From positions 62,001 to 126,000 of the forward strand of contig NZ_PXXX01000001.1 in NCBI RefSeq assembly GCF_003367505.1: a stretch of DNA of 64,000 nt, written 5' to 3'. The stretch is from Lysinibacillus capsici (GTDB taxonomy: Bacteria > Bacillota > Bacilli > Bacillales_A > Planococcaceae). The position numbers were made by a program, and so were the translations under genes. The notes under the pieces are model-generated. The model worked only from the letters and a program-made list of their open reading frames with translations, had not been told where the DNA came from and searched no databases. This document shows positions 20,151-28,001 of the stretch, piece after piece. Numbering within the stretch: position 1 is the stretch's first letter; every line of letters starts with the position of its first letter.

Positions 20151-21518
20151 ATGCTTGAAAAGATCCATATTTTTCACACAAATGATTTGCATAGTCATTT
20201 TAAGTATTGGCCACGAATGCAAAGCTATGTGAAAGAAATGCGCAATAAATTAGGGAATATCGGGGAAACAAGCTATTTGTTTGATGTTGGAGATCATTTA
20301 GATCGTTCCAACATTTATACAGAAGCAACAGTTGGGAAAGGTAATGTGCGATTGCTAAATGAGGCGGGTTACGATGTGGTGACAATCGGCAACAATGAAG
20401 GTATTACATTATCCCATGAAGAGCTCTTCCACTTATATGACAATGCTAATTTTGATGTTGTGGTTGCAAATGTATATGCCTCCCACGGGAAGAAGCCAGC
20501 ATGGATGAAGCCTTATGTAATCTTAACAACAGCAATGGGTACGAAGATTGGCGTCATTGCAGCCACGGCCATGTTTGAAGTATATTATGAAGAATTAAAT
20601 TGGCATATGGACGACGCTAGAAGTACACTGCTACGTTTAGCGCATCAACTACGTGAAGAAGTAGACATTGTTGTATGCTTATCCCATTTAGGCATTACAG
20701 AGGATGAGCTCTTAGCGGATGAGTGTCCAGAAATTGATGTTATATTCGGCTCTCATACTCATCATGTCCTACCAGAGGGCAAAGTGATTAATGGGGTTTT
20801 ACTGACAGGTGGAGGTAAGTTTGGCCAATATACTGGACATCTTATCATAGAATATGATAAAAAATTGAGGAAAATTGTTGAAAAAAAGGATACTTTAATT
20901 CATAATAAGGATTTGCCAATTGTTAAAAATGAACAGAAAGTGGTACAGTTTTTGGAGGATGAAGGAAACAGAATATTGGATACTCCAGTTTTTACAACAA
21001 AGAAAGCCTACAACAAGGAATGGTTCCATTATTCACAGCTATCTGATTTATTTGCACATGCAATTTTGGAAAAAAGCGGAGCGGACTGTGCATTATTCAA
21101 TGCAGGGATATTTTTAGATGGTCTTCCTAAGGGAATAGTGACTGCCTTAGATTTGCACCGAATTTTTCCACATCCAATTAATTTATGTACAATTGAATTA
21201 TCCGTCGCTGAAATGAAAGAAATTTATATGCAATCCAAAAATGAAGAATGGCCCTATATCGAACTAAAAGGACTAGGGTTTAGAGGCGTCATTTTTGGAA
21301 AAATATTGACATATGGATTTTCCATGAATGAAAATCGGCAATTATTAATTAATGGTAAGCTAGCAGATCAAAATCACATTTATAAACTGGTCACATTGGA
21401 TCTGTTTACATTTGGTTATTTTTATCCAAGTTTTAAATATGCAAAAAAACAATATATTTTACCTGAATTTTTACGAAACATTATGATAGATTATGGTCAA
21501 AGATTCTTTAAACAATAG
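20151..21518 (+). CDS. yunD: 5'-nucleotidase/metallophosphatase family protein YunD
   Basis: About 455 residues in two parts: N-terminal calcineurin-type metallophosphatase with metal motifs HTNDLHSH, FDVGDHLD, TIGNNEG and GSHTHH, and a C-terminal 5'-nucleotidase substrate-binding domain. No signal peptide is seen, unlike secreted UshA-type enzymes, so it should act in the cytoplasm. The natural substrate is not established here. ATG 20151 is chosen because GAGGTGG lies 5 nt before it; the in-frame GTG at 20142 overlaps the SD. Confidence 0.87.
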   Translation: MLEKIHIFHTNDLHSHFKYWPRMQSYVKEMRNKLGNIGETSYLFDVGDHLDRSNIYTEATVGKGNVRLLNEAGYDVVTIGNNEGITLSHEELFHLYDNANFDVVVANVYASHGKKPAWMKPYVILTTAMGTKIGVIAATAMFEVYYEELNWHMDDARSTLLRLAHQLREEVDIVVCLSHLGITEDELLADECPEIDVIFGSHTHHVLPEGKVINGVLLTGGGKFGQYTGHLIIEYDKKLRKIVEKKDTLIHNKDLPIVKNEQKVVQFLEDEGNRILDTPVFTTKKAYNKEWFHYSQLSDLFAHAILEKSGADCALFNAGIFLDGLPKGIVTALDLHRIFPHPINLCTIELSVAEMKEIYMQSKNEEWPYIELKGLGFRGVIFGKILTYGFSMNENRQLLINGKLADQNHIYKLVTLDLFTFGYFYPSFKYAKKQYILPEFLRNIMIDYGQRFFKQ

Positions 21519-21551
21519 AGAGAGTTTAAAGAATGGAATGGGGAAGAAGTC

Positions 21552-22661
21552 ATGCGATTAATTTCAATCGATGTATTAAAAGAAGGAATGGTATTAGGAA
21601 GAACCATTTGGAATGAGGCAGGTCATCCGCTTTTAAAGAAAGATGTTGTCATTAATGACCGTATTATTCAAAGACTTCAACAGTTAAATACACATTATTT
21701 ATATATTGACGATGAGATTTCTGAGGGAATAGAAGTAGAAGAGACCGTTCCACCTGCTATGCGAAATAAAGTCATCAAAACTATAAAGGATTCGTTCCAG
21801 TCCATTGATGGTTTGAATCCAGTAAATGCTTCTTATATATTAGATCAGCAATCAAAGACAATTGTTTCGATCGTAGATGAATTACTTTCTGCAGTTACTG
21901 GAAATAATGAAATTCTAACCATTTTAACAGATGCTTATTTATTTGATGAATATTTATATCAACACTCTTTCCAAGTGACATTGTATTCTATTGCCATTGC
22001 CAAAGAACTTGGCTACTCTGCTGAGGATTTACGTTTGATCGGGATAGGTGCATTATTACACGATGTCGGTAAACTAATGGTACCGAAAGATATTTTAACA
22101 AAGCCAGGACGTTTAACGAATGATGAGTTTGAAATGATGAAGATGCATGCTCGTTATGGTTTTGATTTATTACGGAATTTACATTCAATCTCTCTGCTTG
22201 TGGCGCACTGTGCTTTCCAACACCATGAACGTATTGATGGAAGTGGCTATCCAAGAGGACTTGTTGACTTTGAAATTCATCCATTTGCCAAGATAATTGG
22301 TGTTGCAGATGTTTTTGATGCGGTGACAACGAATCGTGTATACCGGGAGAAGATGCTCCCTTCACAAGGACTAGCTATTGTTGAAGCTGGCTCGGGCACT
22401 CTTTATGATGCTCGAATTGTAAAAGCTTTAAAAAGAGCTGTCGTTCATTATCCAAATGGTGTTATTTTAAAATTATCAGATGGACGCCGTGGGATTGTAT
22501 CTAGACAAAACACGTTGGATGCGGCATTACCATGGATTCGTATTTTTGAAGAACAAGATCAATTGCTGGCAGCTACATATGAAGTTAATTTAGTGGATTA
22601 TCCTGATGTAACAATTGAAAATGTTGAGACGGATTATGTGGTTCCCGCAAAAGTAGAATAA
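21552..22661 (+). CDS. HD-GYP domain cyclic-di-GMP phosphodiesterase
   Basis: A 369-residue cytosolic protein. N-terminal ~110 residues are a DUF3391-like partner region (LKEGMVLGRTIWNEAGHPLL). The HD-GYP domain (about 115-290) has LLHDVGK, HHERIDGSGYP and VADVFDAVT with all expected metal ligands. HD-GYP enzymes degrade c-di-GMP to pGpG or GMP. It has its own SD (GGGGAAG) and is cleanly separated from yunD by 33 bp. A plausible link to the PilZ-fused synthase at 1860-3728 is inferred from shared second messenger only. Confidence 0.88.
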   Translation: MRLISIDVLKEGMVLGRTIWNEAGHPLLKKDVVINDRIIQRLQQLNTHYLYIDDEISEGIEVEETVPPAMRNKVIKTIKDSFQSIDGLNPVNASYILDQQSKTIVSIVDELLSAVTGNNEILTILTDAYLFDEYLYQHSFQVTLYSIAIAKELGYSAEDLRLIGIGALLHDVGKLMVPKDILTKPGRLTNDEFEMMKMHARYGFDLLRNLHSISLLVAHCAFQHHERIDGSGYPRGLVDFEIHPFAKIIGVADVFDAVTTNRVYREKMLPSQGLAIVEAGSGTLYDARIVKALKRAVVHYPNGVILKLSDGRRGIVSRQNTLDAALPWIRIFEEQDQLLAATYEVNLVDYPDVTIENVETDYVVPAKVE

Positions 22662-22665
22662 ATTA

Positions 22666-22708
22666 CTCCTCCTGTTCATACGTTATGGAACAGGAGGAGA
22701 TTTTTTTG
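22666..22708 (+). terminator. Terminator whose 3' arm contains the yunB ribosome site
   Basis: Twelve-base-pair perfect stem CTCCTCCTGTTC / GAACAGGAGGAG, 10-nt loop, then A and seven Ts. The 3' arm AGGAGGAG is also the only good SD for yunB, which appears to start with TTG at 22706 inside the T-tract. Confidence 0.85.
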
Positions 22709-23482
22709 TTTTTCCCTCGAAAAAGAATGAAATTACGCTCATATGGTAGAAGGGGAATGCGTCTTAATAAATTAACGATTTTAATTGTTAGTATGGTTGT
22801 TTGCCTTATATTATTTATTTATTATTTAAATGAACGGCTCATGCCAACCTATTTGCAATATGCGGAAGTGCAAACTACGAAGATTGCCTCATATGTTGTG
22901 AGTAAAGCCATTAATTCACGTACCTCTAATGTATTAGATGTAAATGATATCATTGAAGATATTCCTCCAGGTACGTCTGAAATGATGACGACTAAGTTTA
23001 ATACAGAAATCATTAATCGTGTTCGAGCAGAGACATTAGAGCTTGTTAAAATGTATTTGGAGCAAGCTGAACAGGGAGAGCTATCGCATTTACCTGAATT
23101 AGATAATGTTGAATATGATATTAACAGGATCCAAGATGGTGATGGCATTGTCTTTTTTGTACCGCTTGGTCAAGCAGCCAATATTCCCTTGCTTGGAAAT
23201 TTGGGGCCAAAGATCCCGATTCGCTTCCATGTGATTGGGAATGTTCATAGTAATGTGACATCCTCTATTCAAGAATTTGGAATCAATAGTGCTTATGTGG
23301 AGGTAGGTATTCATTTAGAGGTAAATGTTCAGATTATTGTTCCTTTCGCTAGTAAATCTTCTACCGTTGCACAGGATATACCTGTAGCGATGGGCCTAAC
23401 AAGGGGACCTGTTCCAAACATTTATACCAATAGTAGTGACGCGCCACAACCGTCCATAGAAATACCTGTCCCTTATAAATAG
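22706..23482 (+). CDS. yunB: Sporulation protein YunB
   Basis: About 258 residues with a basic N-terminus and one membrane helix (LTILIVSMVVCLILFIYY), then an extracytoplasmic domain containing VDVNDII-like, FFVPLGQAANIPLLGNLGPKIPIRF and an acidic/proline tail. This matches YunB, a sigma-E mother-cell sporulation protein in B. subtilis. The start is uncertain: TTG 22706 fits the SD AGGAGGAG; ATG 22685 would place the SD inside the gene; ATG 22727 has no clear SD. The ribosome site is buried in the preceding terminator hairpin. Confidence 0.8.
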   Translation: MFFPRKRMKLRSYGRRGMRLNKLTILIVSMVVCLILFIYYLNERLMPTYLQYAEVQTTKIASYVVSKAINSRTSNVLDVNDIIEDIPPGTSEMMTTKFNTEIINRVRAETLELVKMYLEQAEQGELSHLPELDNVEYDINRIQDGDGIVFFVPLGQAANIPLLGNLGPKIPIRFHVIGNVHSNVTSSIQEFGINSAYVEVGIHLEVNVQIIVPFASKSSTVAQDIPVAMGLTRGPVPNIYTNSSDAPQPSIEIPVPYK

Positions 23483-23589
23483 AAATGTTTGTTGTGATAG
23501 TTGTTGGAGTGCCTTTAATATGTTACATTGACAACAGTGAAGATAGTTAATATTAAAAAATGTATATTTTTGATAGGGGCGATATTCGT

Positions 23590-24507
23590 ATGACATCTTG
23601 TAAACCTACAAGTAAAGAAGAACATGTAAGAAAACCAGATTGGCTAAAAATAAAACTAAACACGAATGATGAATATAAAGGGCTTAAAAAGCTGATGCGT
23701 GAGAAAAATCTGCATACAGTATGTGAAGAAGCTCGTTGTCCAAACATCCATGAATGCTGGGGAGAGAGACGTACTGCTACCATGATGATTCTTGGTTCCG
23801 TTTGTACACGTGCTTGTCGTTTCTGTGCAGTGAAAACAGGTTTACCAAATGAACTAGATTTGGCAGAACCAGAGCGCGTTGCAGATTCAGTAGCCATTAT
23901 GAATTTAAAGCACGTTGTTATTACAATGGTCGCACGTGACGATTTAAAGGATGGCGGAGCGCAAGTTTTAGCAGAAACAGTACGTGCAATTCGTCGTAAA
24001 AGTCCTTTCACATCTGTTGAGGTATTGCCATCAGATTTAGGCGGGATGAAGGAGAACCTTCAAATGTTAATGGATGCAAAACCAGATATTTTAAATCATA
24101 ATATTGAAACAGTACGCCGTTTAACACCTAGAGTGCGCGCTCGTGCAAAATACGAACGCTCTTTAGAGTTCCTGCGTTTAGCTAAAGAGATGCAGCCTGA
24201 AATTCCAACGAAATCATCACTAATGATTGGATTAGGCGAAACACATGAAGAAATTTTAGAAGTCATGGACGATTTACGTGCAAATAATGTAGATATTATG
24301 ACGATCGGTCAATATTTACAGCCAACGAAAAAGCATTTACCAGTTAAAAAATACTATTCACCAATAGAATTTGGTAAACTGCGTAAGATTGCCATGGAGA
24401 AAGGCTTTAAGCATTGTGAGGCTGGCCCACTTGTACGTAGTAGTTATCATGCAGACGAACAAGTAAATGCTGCAACGAAAGAACGTCAATTACAAGCGGA
24501 AGTGTAA
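23590..24507 (+). CDS. lipA: Lipoyl synthase LipA
   Basis: A 305-residue radical SAM enzyme that inserts two sulfurs into octanoyl groups on carrier proteins to make lipoate. Auxiliary cluster Cys in [14 protein letters not shown], radical SAM cluster CTRACRFC, and C-terminal RSSYHADEQ (conserved Ser ligand) are all present. ATG 23590 is chosen since it is nearest the conserved [12 protein letters not shown]; an upstream ATG at 23560 gives a longer, non-conserved lead. It depends on Fe-S clusters made by the Suf system. Neighbour yutD follows as in B. subtilis. Confidence 0.95.
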   Translation: MTSCKPTSKEEHVRKPDWLKIKLNTNDEYKGLKKLMREKNLHTVCEEARCPNIHECWGERRTATMMILGSVCTRACRFCAVKTGLPNELDLAEPERVADSVAIMNLKHVVITMVARDDLKDGGAQVLAETVRAIRRKSPFTSVEVLPSDLGGMKENLQMLMDAKPDILNHNIETVRRLTPRVRARAKYERSLEFLRLAKEMQPEIPTKSSLMIGLGETHEEILEVMDDLRANNVDIMTIGQYLQPTKKHLPVKKYYSPIEFGKLRKIAMEKGFKHCEAGPLVRSSYHADEQVNAATKERQLQAEV

Positions 24508-24540
24508 ACGTCAAGGCTGAACGAAAAGGGTGGTGTCACT

Positions 24541-24888
24541 TTGATCATAGTTGAAGGATTAGAATATGAACTAATAGAAGATTATCGCGAGGCCTTTCAG
24601 GAGGAAGTTTTTCAGGAAAGATACTCAGATATCTTAGCCAGATACGATTATATTGTAGGTGATTGGGGCTATAACCAGTTACGTTTAAAGGGATTTTTTG
24701 ATGATAAAAATCAAAAATCCACTTTTGATACAAAAATAAGTACGCTTCAAGATTATCTATACGAATACTGTAATTTTGGCTGTGCTTATTTCGTATTACG
24801 TAAATTAGGGAAAGTTATGAAACAGCCAGAAGTAGTGGATATGAGTGAAGTAACAAAGCCAACAGACCATGAACCTTTAGCAGAATAA
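24541..24888 (+). CDS. yutD: DUF1027 family protein YutD
   Basis: A 115-residue small acidic cytosolic protein. Conserved stretch DYIVGDWGYNQLRLKGFF and CNFGCAYFVLRKL match YutD (DUF1027). TTG start after GGGTGGTG. Function unknown; it follows lipA closely in many Bacillaceae. Confidence 0.85.
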   Translation: MIIVEGLEYELIEDYREAFQEEVFQERYSDILARYDYIVGDWGYNQLRLKGFFDDKNQKSTFDTKISTLQDYLYEYCNFGCAYFVLRKLGKVMKQPEVVDMSEVTKPTDHEPLAE

Positions 24889-24898
24889 ACTCTTATAC

Positions 24899-24932
24899 AA
24901 AAACCTGATGTGATAGGCATCAGGTTTTTTTT
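24899..24932 (+). terminator. Intrinsic terminator after yutD
   Basis: Stem AAAACCTGATG / CATCAGGTTTT with T-tract. Confidence 0.93.
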
Positions 24933-25002
24933 CATGATTGTTAGCTTTTGTGTAATTGGGGAAAACTAAAGCACAAAACAGCTTATCGAAGGTGTGTTGC
25001 AA

Positions 25003-25530
25003 ATGAAAAGAGCCGTATTTTTAGATCGTGATGGTGTTATCAATGAAGTACTGACCAATCGTGTGAAGTTTGTGAATAAGCCTAAGGATTTGTATTTTTT
25101 ACCGCAAGTGCCTGAGGCAATCAGAAAGCTAAATAAGAATTTTGATTATGTGTTTGTCGTGACAAATCAAGGTGGGGTCGGTTTAGGCTTTATGAAGGAA
25201 AGTGGCTTACAGAAAATACATGAACATATGGTGAAGGAGTTAAAGAAAAAAGGGGCAGTGATCCATGAAGTCGTTTATTGTCCGCACAAACCTAAGTCAG
25301 GTTGTGCCTGCCGCAAGCCCAATAGCAAATTAATTGTGGATTTAGGAAAGAAATATAACATTGATTTATCAAAATCCTATATGGTTGGTGATACAGATAC
25401 GGATATTATTGCAGGAAAACGGGCAGGAACAAAGGGTGTTTTCCTAGGAGAACAAGATCCATTAGCAGATGCTGTCTTTCCAGATTTAATAAGCGCTGCC
25501 CAGTGGATTATTAAGGATGTCACAGCTTAA
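25003..25530 (+). CDS. HAD-IIIA phosphatase of the GmhB (heptose bisphosphatase) type
   Basis: A 175-residue HAD phosphatase: nucleophile motif FLDRDGVIN, VVTNQGGVG, the GmhB zinc-binding loop with Cys/His (YCPHKPKSGCACRKP) and GDTDTDIIAGKRAG. GmhB removes the C7 phosphate of D,D-heptose 1,7-bisphosphate, or related histidinol/sugar phosphates in other members. No other heptose genes are in the window, so the substrate is open. ATG 25003 is used with SD GAAGGTG; the GTG at 24994 is part of that SD region. Confidence 0.8.
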   Translation: MKRAVFLDRDGVINEVLTNRVKFVNKPKDLYFLPQVPEAIRKLNKNFDYVFVVTNQGGVGLGFMKESGLQKIHEHMVKELKKKGAVIHEVVYCPHKPKSGCACRKPNSKLIVDLGKKYNIDLSKSYMVGDTDTDIIAGKRAGTKGVFLGEQDPLADAVFPDLISAAQWIIKDVTA

Positions 25531-25593
25531 ATGTATTGAGAAAAAGGGCGTATAAATCATTAAAAAAGGGATAATTTATGAATGGAGGTGATG

Positions 25594-25776
25594 ATGTTGG
25601 GAAAAGAAAAACGCAATAAAAAGCCATTAGATCGAGAGGAATATGGGTATGGTTTTGATATTAGTGTAGACGATTTAGCTGTGATTGGTCAAAATCAGCA
25701 AGCGAAAAAGCAAAATGATAATGAAAATAAAGACAAGCCCCATAATAAAGATAATCCATCCACTTTAAATAAATAA
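25594..25776 (+). CDS. Small hydrophilic hypothetical protein
   Basis: A 60-residue, very charged protein rich in Lys, Asn and Asp. The tail is low-complexity (KQNDNENKDKPHNKDNP) and probably disordered. A consensus SD GGAGGTG lies just before ATG 25594 (an ATG at 25591 and TTG at 25597 are alternatives). A terminator follows. I do not recognise the family. Confidence 0.55.
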   Translation: MLGKEKRNKKPLDREEYGYGFDISVDDLAVIGQNQQAKKQNDNENKDKPHNKDNPSTLNK

Positions 25777-25790
25777 CAATACGTAAAAAG

Positions 25791-25826
25791 ATTTCGCAAT
25801 CGCTCAGGGTTAGCGAAATTTTTTTA
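25791..25826 (+). terminator. Intrinsic terminator
   Basis: Stem ATTTCGC / GCGAAAT, 15-nt loop, seven Ts. Confidence 0.75.
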
Positions 25827-25833
25827 TGTTATA

Positions 25834-25860
25834 TAAAAAAACACCCAATAAAATGGGTGT
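25834..25860 (-). terminator. Terminator of the DUF3055 gene
   Basis: Read on the minus strand: ACACCCA / TGGGTGT stem, then a T-tract. It begins at the stop codon of the gene. Confidence 0.85.
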
Positions 25861-26126
25861 TAGTTCAATAATTCACGCAAGTATTCCCGTAATTCGATTG
25901 TTTCTTCCTCTGTGCGATTGTACACATGTTCTAAGTAACCAGGCTCTTCTACATCATCAGGACCAATAATAGCAAAGCGACCGAACTGGATATCCATGAC
26001 AAGCACTTTTCCAAAGAAGCGGCCAGATTGTAATATAGCTAAATCATAACGTAGCTTTTGTCCAGCAAAACTAACAAATCTTGTTTTCGTATCTTCTACA
26101 TCATCATATAAAAAAAAACGTTCCAT
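25860..26126 (-). CDS. DUF3055 family protein
   Basis: An 88-residue small protein matching the DUF3055/SAV0927 family from memory (MERFFLYDDVEDTKTRFV, YDLAI, RFFGKVLVMDIQFGR). Acidic C-terminus. SD AAGGAGAT on the minus strand. No function is known. It is divergent from yutE with ~90 bp between. Confidence 0.75.
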   Translation of the reverse strand: MERFFLYDDVEDTKTRFVSFAGQKLRYDLAILQSGRFFGKVLVMDIQFGRFAIIGPDDVEEPGYLEHVYNRTEEETIELREYLRELLN

Positions 26127-26214
26127 CTTTTAATCTCCTTCCAATCCTATAGTTATGGTACTATAGAAGAGAAAAGACTATCAACTTTTAAAGATTTGAA
26201 TGGGGGCTTTCCTT

Positions 26215-26667
26215 GTGTATTTTGTAGATCGTAATAAAATCACAAAAAATTTACAGTACTTAGATGGGCTATTAACTATTTTGGAGACAGAGGATAACTG
26301 GCTTCAGAATGATATAAAGAAATTAGCTATCGAGCGAATTGGACACAACATTATGGAGTCAATGATGGATGTAGGAAATTTAATGATTGACGGTTTCATT
26401 ATGCGCGATCCAGGAAGCTACGAGGATATTATTGATATTTTAGTCGATGAAAAAGTTGTAGCTGCTGATTTGGAAGCACCATACAAAGCAGTTGTTGGCT
26501 TACGTAAAATGCTAGTGCGTGAGTTTATAGAGGTAGATATCCAAGAGGTTATCCATGTATTAACAGCCAATCTAATGGCTTTAAAGCAGTTCTCGCCAGC
26601 AGTTCATAATTATTTAACAAATGAATTAGGACCTGTTTCAGCATTTTTGCCAGAGGATCATCAATGA
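26215..26667 (+). CDS. yutE: DUF86/HepT-like protein YutE
   Basis: A 150-residue all-alpha protein of the DUF86 (HEPN/HepT-like) family. Seen: MYFVDRNKITKNLQYL, AIERIGHNIMESMMDVGNLMI and LRKMLVREF. HEPN proteins are often RNases in toxin-antitoxin pairs with an MNT nucleotidyltransferase, but no MNT partner is adjacent here. GTG 26215 is preferred over ATG 26200 since the SD GGGGG lies between them and MYFVDR is the family N-terminus. It overlaps yutF by ATGA. Confidence 0.82.
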   Translation: MYFVDRNKITKNLQYLDGLLTILETEDNWLQNDIKKLAIERIGHNIMESMMDVGNLMIDGFIMRDPGSYEDIIDILVDEKVVAADLEAPYKAVVGLRKMLVREFIEVDIQEVIHVLTANLMALKQFSPAVHNYLTNELGPVSAFLPEDHQ

Positions 26668-27416
26668 AACAATATAAGGCCTATTGCTTTGATTTAGATG
26701 GTACTGTCTACCGTGGGAAGGAAGGTATTCCTTCTGCGGTAGCTTTTATTCATCGTTTACAGCAAGCAGGAATTGAGCCATTCTATGTAACGAATAATTC
26801 TTCGAAGACGCGAGAACAACTGCAAGAAGCTTTACTGTCTATTGGCGTGAACGCGCCATTAGAGCATATTTATTCAAGTGCATTGGTCACAGCAAAGTAT
26901 GTGGCCCTACATTTTCCAAGCAAAAAAGTAGCGATGATGGGTACAGATGGTATTCGTCAGGCACTACTCAATGAAAATATTGTGCCTGTTGAGGATGAGC
27001 CCGATGTATTTGTTATGGGGATTGATCGTACGCTTGATTATATGGCACTTGCTAGGGCAACGGTTTTTGTTCAGCAAGGAGCGACCTTTATTGCCACGAA
27101 TCAAGATATTAAATTCCCAACAGAATATGGGTTCTTACCAGGCAATGGTTCTTTTGCACGCTTGGTAGGAGAAGTTGCAGATGTTGAACCAATCTATATT
27201 GGTAAGCCATCGCCAGCCATGCTGGAAGTAATTGCGACCGAACATGGAATTGCGAAAGAAGACATGGTAATGATCGGTGATAATTATGATACGGACATTA
27301 TGTGTGGCATTCGATTTGGCTGTGACACCATTCATGTGAATACTGGGGTGACGCCTACAAAGACTGTCCTCGAAAAAGAATGCCAACCTACATATGTAGT
27401 GGACGTACTAAAGTAA
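26664..27416 (+). CDS. yutF: HAD-IIA phosphatase YutF (NagD/p-nitrophenyl phosphatase type)
   Basis: A 250-residue HAD-IIA hydrolase: FDLDGTVYRG nucleophile motif, YVTNNSSKTREQ motif II, GKPSPAML with Lys, and MIGDNYDTDIMCG motif IV. These enzymes dephosphorylate small phosphorylated metabolites in the cytosol; YutF's true substrate is not certain. Start overlaps yutE stop (ATGA), so the pair is co-translated, as in B. subtilis. Confidence 0.9.
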   Translation: MKQYKAYCFDLDGTVYRGKEGIPSAVAFIHRLQQAGIEPFYVTNNSSKTREQLQEALLSIGVNAPLEHIYSSALVTAKYVALHFPSKKVAMMGTDGIRQALLNENIVPVEDEPDVFVMGIDRTLDYMALARATVFVQQGATFIATNQDIKFPTEYGFLPGNGSFARLVGEVADVEPIYIGKPSPAMLEVIATEHGIAKEDMVMIGDNYDTDIMCGIRFGCDTIHVNTGVTPTKTVLEKECQPTYVVDVLK

Positions 27417-27417
27417 T

Positions 27418-27460
27418 AAAAGGATGTTTATGCTAATTTTCAGCATAACATCCTTTTTAT
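27418..27460. terminator. Intrinsic terminator after yutF
   Basis: Stem AAAGGATGTTATGCT-type (one bulge) with AGCATAACATCCTTT and T-tract; could also serve the convergent yuzB. Confidence 0.88.
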
Positions 27461-27495
27461 TTGTTCAAATTTATTCATATAGGCATTTTAGAAAA

Positions 27496-27732
27496 CTACC
27501 ATAAAGGATTTTCTTCAATAAATTGATAAATGGCTTTCGTTAATTCATCAGGAGAATCAGCTTCTACTAATTCACCGTTTACTATTGCATAGAAGGATTC
27601 TGAGCACTTTGTACAATAACTGAGGCAGCCATATTCCAAAACGTCGATGTTTGGATCGCGTTCGAGTACTTCATAAGTTGCTTGAGAGCCATTTGCTAAA
27701 TTACTTATACAAAATTCAACCATTGGATTCAT
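27496..27732 (-). CDS. yuzB: DUF1450 protein YuzB
   Basis: A 78-residue protein with a conserved Cys set: EFCISN near the N-terminus and [10 protein letters not shown] in the middle, reminiscent of thioredoxin-fold 2Fe-2S or metal sites. It matches YuzB. Role unknown. ATG 27732 follows SD GAGGTG by 6 nt and matches the family length; a GTG at 27741 lies in the SD. Neighbours yutJ, yuzD and yutI are the same as in B. subtilis. Confidence 0.85.
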   Translation of the reverse strand: MNPMVEFCISNLANGSQATYEVLERDPNIDVLEYGCLSYCTKCSESFYAIVNGELVEADSPDELTKAIYQFIEENPLW

Positions 27733-27885
27733 CCATGTCACCTCACCAAAGTAATGCTACTCGGTTTTACGATTTTCGTCAATTATTTATGTTTAAGAGA
27801 AAAGAAACGTTTTTTAATAAAAGATAAAGGGAATTTGTTATTAATGGCTTAAAAATCAATAGAAATGAACAGGTTCTCGTTTATT

Positions 27886-27903
27886 TTGTGAAATCTTTCA
27901 CAA
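27886..27903. promoter_or_regulatory. Rex operator 1 (upstream of yutJ)
   Basis: TTGTGAAATCTTTCACAA: a palindrome that fits the Rex redox-repressor consensus TTGTGAA-N4-TTCACAA exactly. It lies upstream of the -35 element. Confidence 0.85.
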
Positions 27904-27918
27904 AATTTCATTCTGATA

Positions 27919-27936
27919 TTGTGAAACTTCTCACAA
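27919..27936. promoter_or_regulatory. Rex operator 2 overlapping the yutJ promoter
   Basis: TTGTGAAACTTCTCACAA, near-perfect Rex palindrome, centred 33 bp after operator 1 (about three helix turns) and covering the -35 and spacer. Confidence 0.82.
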
Positions 27937-27947
27937 TCGGTTATACT
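27919..27947 (+). promoter_or_regulatory. yutJ promoter
   Basis: TTGTGA, 17 bp, TATACT. The -35 is the first half of Rex operator 2, so Rex binding would block RNA polymerase. Confidence 0.75.
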
Positions 27948-28001
27948 CGTTTGTGGATACTTTGTGAACAATTATTAAAAGAGATATAAAAGGAGACTAT
28001 T

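Noticed and set aside
21988..22365. 125-codon open frame opposite the HD-GYP gene
   Set aside because: Lies fully inside a well-supported gene, no SD, odd composition; a shadow frame.
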